Part shown: piece by piece, positions 7,280-11,614 of the stretch
Numbering within the stretch: the first letter of the stretch is position 1
Layout: every line of letters begins with the position of its first letter
From: an uncultured Prevotellaceae bacterium
GTDB taxonomy: Bacteria > Bacteroidota > Bacteroidia > Bacteroidales > Bacteroidaceae
Reading direction: 5' to 3'
Length of the DNA stretch: 11,614 nt
Assembly: GCA_937892315.1 (NCBI GenBank)
Contig: CALAVF010000030.1
Coordinates: 1-11,614 of the forward strand
Translations under genes and position numbers: made by a program
The notes under the pieces: generated by a model
Seen by the model: only the letters and a program-made list of their open reading frames with translations
Told to the model about the DNA's origin: nothing
Databases searched by the model: none

Positions 7280-8464
7280 ATGGCATACACAAATACAAAC
7301 TATCAAAAACTTTCCCAACGCTATCTCTTTGCCGAGATAGCACAACAGGTGAATGACTATAAGGCAGAACATCCCGAAGCCCAACTCATCCGACTGGGCA
7401 TCGGCGATGTGACCCGCCCACTCCCCGAGGCTTCTATTCAAGCCATGCATCGTGCGGTGGATGAATGTGCCGACGGAAAGACCTTCCGAGGTTATGGCCC
7501 CGAACATGGTTATGACTTCCTTATCGATGCCATCATTCAGCACGACTTCCTGCCCCGAGGCATCCATCTCAGTCGTGAGGAAGTCTTCATCAGCGATGGG
7601 GCGAAGAGCGACACGGGCAATATCGGTGACATCCTTTCTACAGATAATATTGTCGGCATCACCGATCCTGTCTATCCCGTTTATGTTGACACCAACATCA
7701 TGGCGGGGCGTCAACTCCATTACATTCCTTGCCATGCAGGAAATGGCTTTACGGGAGATATTCCTCAAGAGCATCTGGACATCATCTATCTCTGCTACCC
7801 CAACAATCCCACAGGGGCTGTCATCACGAAAGAGAAGTTGGCACAGTGGGTCAAGTATGCACGAGAGAACGATGCCATCATCCTCTACGATTCCGCATAC
7901 GAAGCCTTCATCCAAGATGACACACTTCCCCACTCCATCTACGAGATTGAAGGAGCCAAGGAGTGTGCCATTGAGTTCCGCAGTTTCTCCAAAACCGCAG
8001 GATTCACGGGCATCCGATGCGGCTACACCATCATTCCCAAAGAACTCACCTCTGCCGACGGACAGAGCCTCAACGCCCTTTGGAATCGCCGCCAGTGCAG
8101 CAAGTTCAACGGAGCCTCCTACATTTCCCAACGCGGTGCCGAAGCCATCTACACCCCTGAGGGGAAACAGCAGGTGAAGGACACCATCCGTTACTATATG
8201 CAGAACGCCCACTACATCCACGACTGCCTTGCCCACTACGGGCTCACGGTGTATGGAGGCGAGCACTCCCCCTACATCTGGGTATCGACACCCGAAGGCG
8301 AGGATTCGTGGTCGTTCTTCCACCGTCTGCTGACCCAAGCCAACGTCGTGGTCACTCCAGGCGAAGGATTCGGCAAGCATGGCGAAGGATTTGTCCGCAT
8401 CACCGCCTTCGGCACGCAGGAAGCGAGTGTTGAAGCGATGCAACGAATCAAAAACATCTTGTAA
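7280..8464 (+). CDS. dapL: LL-diaminopimelate aminotransferase (DapL)
   Basis: 394 residues from ATG 7280. This PLP-dependent fold-type I aminotransferase converts tetrahydrodipicolinate directly to LL-diaminopimelate with glutamate as amino donor, supplying lysine and peptidoglycan precursors without acylated intermediates. Evidence: the DapL-typical N-terminus (KLSQRYLFAEIA, RLGIGDVTRPLPE), GYGPEHGYDFL, the substrate/PLP region SDGAKSDTGNIG, YPNNPTGA, the aspartate region LYDSAYEAF, and PLP Schiff-base lysine Lys238 in SFSKTAGFTGIRCGY. An in-frame ATG at 7265 would add five residues (MTTNN). I prefer 7280 because it matches the family's start length ahead of YLFAEIA; the upstream sequence does not decide it. 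It lies 38 bp after gltD and 27 bp before the PurF-like gene. Use of glutamate as amino donor fits its place beside gltBD. Third positions are rich in C, which creates long antisense frames that should be ignored. Confidence 0.94.
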   Translation: MAYTNTNYQKLSQRYLFAEIAQQVNDYKAEHPEAQLIRLGIGDVTRPLPEASIQAMHRAVDECADGKTFRGYGPEHGYDFLIDAIIQHDFLPRGIHLSREEVFISDGAKSDTGNIGDILSTDNIVGITDPVYPVYVDTNIMAGRQLHYIPCHAGNGFTGDIPQEHLDIIYLCYPNNPTGAVITKEKLAQWVKYARENDAIILYDSAYEAFIQDDTLPHSIYEIEGAKECAIEFRSFSKTAGFTGIRCGYTIIPKELTSADGQSLNALWNRRQCSKFNGASYISQRGAEAIYTPEGKQQVKDTIRYYMQNAHYIHDCLAHYGLTVYGGEHSPYIWVSTPEGEDSWSFFHRLLTQANVVVTPGEGFGKHGEGFVRITAFGTQEASVEAMQRIKNIL

Positions 8465-8487
8465 ATTGTCAATTATCAATTGTCAAT
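8465..8487. repeat. Short 7-bp tandem repeat in the dapL-purF gap
   Basis: ATTGTCA (8465-8471), ATTATCA (8472-8478) and ATTGTCA (8479-8485) plus AT fill nearly the whole 27 bp gap. Such ATTGTCA-type strings are common between Bacteroides/Prevotella genes in my recollection. The alternation also makes a partial inverted repeat (AATTGAT/ATCAATT-like). A TTG at 8480 inside the repeat could extend the next frame by four codons but is an unlikely start. Confidence 0.55.
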
Positions 8488-8491
8488 CAAC

Positions 8492-10201
8492 ATGGAACCT
8501 CTCAAACATGAATGCGGCGTGGCGATGATTCGCCTGCTCAAGCCCCTTTCCTACTATCAGGAGAAATATGGCACGTGGATGTACGGCCTCAACAAACTCT
8601 ACCTCCTCATGGAGAAACAGCACAACCGAGGACAGGAAGGGGCAGGACTCGCCTCGACCAAACTCGCGGCACTCCCTGGCGAAGAGTACATGTTTCGCGA
8701 ACGTGCCCTCGGCAGCGGTGCCATCACCGAGATTTTCCAGCATGTGAATGAGCAACTCAAGGCTTATACTTCCGACCAACTTGCCGATGCCGATTTTGCC
8801 CAACGTCACCTTCCCTTTGCCGGAGAAATCTATATGGGTCACCTCCGTTACTCCACCACCGGCAAAAGCGGAATCGCCCATGTACATCCCTTCATGCGTC
8901 GCAACAACTGGCGAGCCAAAAACCTTTGTCTTTGTGGCAACTTCAACCTCACCAACGTTGATGAAGTGTTCGCTGACATCACCTCCAAAGGGCAGCACCC
9001 ACGCATCTACAACGACACCTACATCATGCTCGAGATGATGGGACATCGGCTCGACCGTGAGAGCGAACGCATCTACAACATTGCCCAAGAGAGAGGACTC
9101 ACAGGCACAGCCATCACCGACTTCATCGAAGAGAACATCGACATTGCCAACATTCTTCGCACCTCCGCCCCCCTCTTCGATGGAGGTTACGTGCTGTGCG
9201 GCTTCACAGGCAGCGGCGAAATGTTCTCCATGCGTGACCCGTGGGGCATCCGTCCCGCCTTCTGGTATCAGGACGAGGAAGTGCTCGTCGTCGCCTCCGA
9301 ACGACCTGTCATTCAGACCACGTTCGACGTGGAGACCGACAGCATCCACGAACTGCAAGCAGGCACAGCACTCATCGCCCGCAAGAACGGCTCCGTCCGT
9401 CTCACCCCGATTCTTCCACCCCAAGGCAACCACGCCTGCTCCTTCGAACGCATCTACTTCAGCCGAGGCAGCGACCGAGACATCTACCGTGAACGCAAAG
9501 CCCTCGGCGAACAACTCACCCCACAGGTGGAAAACGCCATCGGTGGCGACCTCGAACATACCGTCTTCAGTTACATCCCCAACACTGCCGAAGTCGCCTT
9601 CTACGGACTTCTCGACGGTTTCAAGAAAAAACTCAACGAAGAAAAGGTTGAACAACTCTTCCAACTCACCCAGGACCATCAGCCCACAAAGGAAGAGATA
9701 CGTGGCATACTCCATAATTACGTGCGGAGCGAGAAAGTCGCCATCAAGGACATCAAACTACGCACCTTCATCACCGAAAGCAACCAACGCAACGACCTTG
9801 CCGCCCACGTCTACGACATCACATACGGCTCCCTACGTCCCTACGAGGATCATCTGGTCATCATCGACGACTCCATCGTGCGAGGGACGACCAGCGCCTA
9901 TATTGTGGGACTGATCCGCGCTGCCGGCGCACAGGAGGTCCATCTGCGTATCTCCGCGCCGCCGTTTCTCTATCCCTGCTATTATGGCACCGACGTGGAT
10001 TCGGTCAATTCCCTTATCGCCAACGGGCACAGCGCGGCGGAGGTCGCCCGCATGGTGGGGGCAGACTCTTTGGCATTTCTCTCCGTAGAGAGCGCAAGGA
10101 AGCTGTCGCCCGGTCTGGAAGAGAAACTCTGCTGCGCCTGCTTCGACGGCGACTATCCCGCAGGGGAAAGCCCGCGGGGGAAATCATTCAGCCATTCTTG
10201 A
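8492..10201 (+). CDS. purF: Chimeric PurF-type amidophosphoribosyltransferase: Bacteroidetes long-form N-part joined to a clostridial C-part
   Basis: 569 residues from ATG 8492. PurF transfers the amide nitrogen of glutamine to PRPP, giving phosphoribosylamine, the first committed step of purine synthesis. Residues 1-456 are the Bacteroidetes long form: class II glutaminase with Cys8 (KHECGVAM), NRGQEGAG, GHLRYSTTGKSG, LCGNFN, RDPWGIRPAFWY, then CSFERIYFSRGSD (Cys316) and a longer linker than classical PurF. The PRPP loop IIDDSIVRGTT is at 457-467. Beyond it the sequence matches classical clostridial PurF (EVHLRISAPPFLYPCYYGTD, GADSLAFLSVE, CCACFDGDYP), with its higher-GC codon style, and ends about 100 residues later. 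The native Bacteroidetes enzyme, as I recall it, continues for about 160 residues with different sequence (around 630 in total). The ATG at 8492 gives the family N-terminus. The frame is intact, but I doubt this exact protein exists in one organism. The first 456 residues belong to the upstream operon. Confidence 0.85.
   Translation: MEPLKHECGVAMIRLLKPLSYYQEKYGTWMYGLNKLYLLMEKQHNRGQEGAGLASTKLAALPGEEYMFRERALGSGAITEIFQHVNEQLKAYTSDQLADADFAQRHLPFAGEIYMGHLRYSTTGKSGIAHVHPFMRRNNWRAKNLCLCGNFNLTNVDEVFADITSKGQHPRIYNDTYIMLEMMGHRLDRESERIYNIAQERGLTGTAITDFIEENIDIANILRTSAPLFDGGYVLCGFTGSGEMFSMRDPWGIRPAFWYQDEEVLVVASERPVIQTTFDVETDSIHELQAGTALIARKNGSVRLTPILPPQGNHACSFERIYFSRGSDRDIYRERKALGEQLTPQVENAIGGDLEHTVFSYIPNTAEVAFYGLLDGFKKKLNEEKVEQLFQLTQDHQPTKEEIRGILHNYVRSEKVAIKDIKLRTFITESNQRNDLAAHVYDITYGSLRPYEDHLVIIDDSIVRGTTSAYIVGLIRAAGAQEVHLRISAPPFLYPCYYGTDVDSVNSLIANGHSAAEVARMVGADSLAFLSVESARKLSPGLEEKLCCACFDGDYPAGESPRGKSFSHS
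9857..9895. other. Probable chimera junction inside the PRPP-loop codons
   Basis: The switch from Bacteroidetes-type to Clostridia-type sequence falls in the codons for VIIDDSIVRGTTS. Upstream, residues up to PYEDHLVIIDDS follow the long Bacteroidetes form. Downstream, SAYIVGLIRAAGAQEVHLRISAPP follows classical PurF. Codon style changes together with it: upstream CAC, CTC and ACC dominate, while downstream GCG, GGG and AGG appear. Because IIDDSIVRGTT is nearly invariant, two unrelated genomes can share 20 or more identical bases here, enough for an assembler or RecA to join them. The precise base cannot be fixed from this sequence alone. Confidence 0.75.
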
Positions 10202-10239
10202 CGTGGCATAGCCGCGGTGCTACGATGTGGGATGTGGCT

Positions 10240-10270
10240 TTGACAGAGTTTTGAGGAGCCAGATACTAAT
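10240..10270 (+). promoter_or_regulatory. Sigma70/sigmaA-type promoter of the BspA-like gene
   Basis: A perfect -35 hexamer TTGACA lies at 10240-10245. It is followed after 16 bp by GATACT (10262-10267), or after 19 bp by ACTAAT (10265-10270), each a 4/6 match to TATAAT. The predicted start is about 20 bp before the ribosome binding site. This type differs from the TAnnTTTG elements at 54 and 1287, supporting a non-Bacteroidetes source for this end of the window. Confidence 0.55.
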
Positions 10271-10281
10271 GTGCCATTATT

Positions 10282-10289
10282 GGAGGAGG
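10282..10289 (+). promoter_or_regulatory. Strong Shine-Dalgarno deciding the start of the BspA-like gene
   Basis: GGAGGAGG at 10282-10289 lies 6 nt before ATG 10296. This selects 10296 over the in-frame upstream ATG at 10227, which would put the promoter and ribosome binding site inside the protein. So strong a site is typical of Firmicutes and unlike the weak sites before gltB, gltD and dapL. Confidence 0.8.
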
Positions 10290-10295
10290 ATTGCA

Positions 10296-11402
10296 ATGAG
10301 AAGAAAGGTGTGCTATGGGCTGGTGCTCGCTGTGGCGGCAGTCCTGATGAGTTTCGGGGGGGGTAGTTCACGCACCGCGCTAGCCGCCGCGGCGGAGAGG
10401 GATTTTAATACCACTGTGGGGGCTGATAGCACGGTGACGATCACCAAATACACCGGCGCTGGCGGCGAGGTGGTGATCCCAGATACGATAGGTGGTGTGC
10501 CGGTCACGGCGATCGCTGAGAAAGCATTCCAGTCTAATACAGATATCACTTCGATCAGTTTGCCCGCAAATCTTGTTTCCATTGGCAAATATGCTTTTTC
10601 TGGATGTAAGAATCTTAGGGAGATCAACTTCAATAAGGCCCTTGTTTCCATGGGGGAGCGTGCGTTTGATAGCTGCTCGTCCCTGGAAAAGATCATCCTG
10701 CCCAATTCAATCAAGGTGCTGGGCAATCAGCTTTTCCGGAATTGCATATCTGTGACCAAGGTGTATATACCAAAATCAGTAGATGATAACGTACCGATGA
10801 AGCCATTTGCAGGCTGCACTGCGCTGAGGACTGTTGAATTTGAGGATGGGATCACGCGGATCCCTGGTTCAAAGGACTCCTTTTTTTATGATCATGGTGG
10901 TATTTTTGGTGAATCGGGCATCGAGGAGATCGTTCTGCCTGATACAGTGGAGAGCATAGGTGCAAATGCGTTTCTGAACTGCAAAAATCTCAAAAAGGTC
11001 ACTTTTTCCAAAGGGTTAAAGACCATAGAGGGCGGCGCTTTTCATAATTGCTCGGCGCTGGAAGAGGCCATTCTCCCCGAGGGTCTACAGAAGCTGGGGC
11101 AAGAGAGCTTTGAGGACTGTACGTCGCTCAGGGAGATTTTTTTGCCAAGTACGCTGGAAAGTGCCGGCCGGCTGTCGTTCCATGGTAACACCTCGCTCAA
11201 GATCGTAACCTTTGGGGATGGCACACAAAAGATATTCGGCGCGGATCCTATATACTATGATGAAGGTCTGTTTGGCGATAGCGGGATCGAGGAGATAGTG
11301 ATTCCAGGGAGGGTGACGGAGATCGAGGGCTGCGCGTTCGCGGGGTGCCATGAGCTCAAGAGCATATCACTCCCATCTGGCATCGTGCCCCATTCCTGGT
11401 AA
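10296..11402 (+). CDS. Secreted BspA-like leucine-rich-repeat protein, N-terminal part up to a frameshift
   Basis: 368 codons before TAA at 11400-11402. It starts with a signal peptide (MRRK, a hydrophobic stretch through about residue 20, and likely cleavage near ALAAAA|ERD, about residues 31-36), so it is exported. The region about 40-105 (TTVGADSTVTITKYTG, VVIPDTIGGVPVTAIAEKAF) is the usual lead-in of BspA/LRR_5 proteins. Repeats of about 23 residues follow, with pattern SLPANLVSIGKYAFSGCKNL, INFNKALVSMGERAFDSCSSL and AFxxCxxL. A larger 122-residue period is also visible (GESGIEEIVLP at 10911 and GDSGIEEIVIP at 11277, 366 bp apart). Such proteins are surface or secreted adhesin-like scaffolds; the ligand is unknown. 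The last residues (IVPHSW) are out of register. Dropping one C from the CCCC at 11388-11391 restores IVPIPGKVGKIGTKAF, so the stop is probably a frameshift and not the true end. Confidence 0.8.
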   Translation: MRRKVCYGLVLAVAAVLMSFGGGSSRTALAAAAERDFNTTVGADSTVTITKYTGAGGEVVIPDTIGGVPVTAIAEKAFQSNTDITSISLPANLVSIGKYAFSGCKNLREINFNKALVSMGERAFDSCSSLEKIILPNSIKVLGNQLFRNCISVTKVYIPKSVDDNVPMKPFAGCTALRTVEFEDGITRIPGSKDSFFYDHGGIFGESGIEEIVLPDTVESIGANAFLNCKNLKKVTFSKGLKTIEGGAFHNCSALEEAILPEGLQKLGQESFEDCTSLREIFLPSTLESAGRLSFHGNTSLKIVTFGDGTQKIFGADPIYYDEGLFGDSGIEEIVIPGRVTEIEGCAFAGCHELKSISLPSGIVPHSW

Positions 11403-11614
11403 GGTTGGGAAGATAGGGACGAAGGCGTTCCTGGACTGTACATCATTGCAGGAGGTTTACGTCCCTAAGAGTGTTACCGCAATATCAGACAAGGCATTTA
11501 TGGGGTGCACGGCGCTGCAATCCGTGGAATTTGAGGTACATAACCTCTACACAACGGTACAGACGCTCGGAAGCAGTATCTTTGAGGATTGCGCCTCACT
11601 GACGGACATACAGC
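11403..11614 (+). pseudogene. Continuation of the BspA-like protein in the shifted frame, cut by the window end
   Basis: From GTT at 11404 the +1 frame stays open to the end and reads further BspA repeats: VGKIGTKAFLDCTSLQEVYV, then SVTAISDKAFMGCTALQSVEF, then SIFEDCASLTDIQ. It has no start of its own and directly continues the gene upstream once one base is removed at 11388-11391. Either the gene is a pseudogene or the run of four C residues is a sequencing/assembly error; low-coverage metagenome data make the second likely. The 3' end of the gene lies beyond the window. Confidence 0.75.

Noticed and set aside
6995..8479. Long open frame (494 codons) on the minus strand opposite gltD/dapL
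   Set aside because: It is antisense to well-supported genes in a region where C-rich third positions produce G-starting antisense codons and few stops. Its translation shows no domain features.
8483..9715. Minus-strand 410-codon frame opposite the purF-like gene
   Set aside because: Same codon-bias artefact. The plus strand encodes a clear PurF glutaminase domain across the whole span.
9057..9914. Plus-strand 285-codon frame overlapping purF
   Set aside because: It is very rich in Ser, Thr, Pro and Arg, which is typical of an out-of-frame reading of C-rich coding sequence. No start signal or family features.

Overview
Most of this window (about 1-9860) reads as a Bacteroidales genome, probably Prevotella or a close relative. 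The evidence is TAnnTTTG-type promoter elements, weak Shine-Dalgarno sequences, a Bacteroidetes-style signal peptide on a porin fragment, and protein sequences (GltB, GltD, DapL and a long PurF-like enzyme) that resemble Bacteroides/Prevotella members as I remember them. From about 9860-9895 to the end the character changes to Clostridia/Firmicutes: AGG and ATA codons, G/GCG-rich coding, a TTGACA promoter, a strong GGAGGAGG ribosome binding site, and a clostridial PurF C-terminus followed by a secreted BspA-like leucine-rich-repeat protein. The change falls exactly on the conserved PRPP-binding motif shared by all PurF enzymes. This looks like a chimera made by homologous sequence, most simply a metagenome misassembly, less likely a real recombination.

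Layout: 54-320 holds a promoter and the first 76 codons of a broken outer-membrane porin. 321-1343 is about 1 kb without a credible gene but rich in structure. It contains a leftward promoter-like site with a foldable segment downstream of it (363-559). It then has three 90-92 bp repeats at an exact 100 bp period (605, 705, 805), each able to fold into a cloverleaf with compensatory base changes between copies. Finally there are three palindromes at an exact 23 bp period (990, 1013, 1036). The gltB promoter is near 1287.

1344-9860 is a tightly spaced, same-strand cluster: gltB and gltD (the two glutamate synthase subunits), dapL (LL-diaminopimelate aminotransferase) and a PurF-like glutamine phosphoribosylpyrophosphate amidotransferase. 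Gaps are 33, 38 and 27 bp, with no terminator seen. The set is coherent in nitrogen metabolism. GltBD makes glutamate from glutamine and 2-oxoglutarate; DapL uses glutamate as amino donor for the diaminopimelate/lysine/peptidoglycan branch; PurF spends glutamine amide nitrogen on purines.

9895-11614 carries the foreign PurF end, a 94 bp intergenic region with a sigma70-type promoter, and a BspA-like surface protein gene. That gene is interrupted by an apparent one-base frameshift at a C run (11388-11391) and runs off the window. I see no tRNA, rRNA, CRISPR, transposase or phage gene. The undescribed-looking material is the covarying cloverleaf repeat family and the 23 bp palindrome array, not a new protein system.
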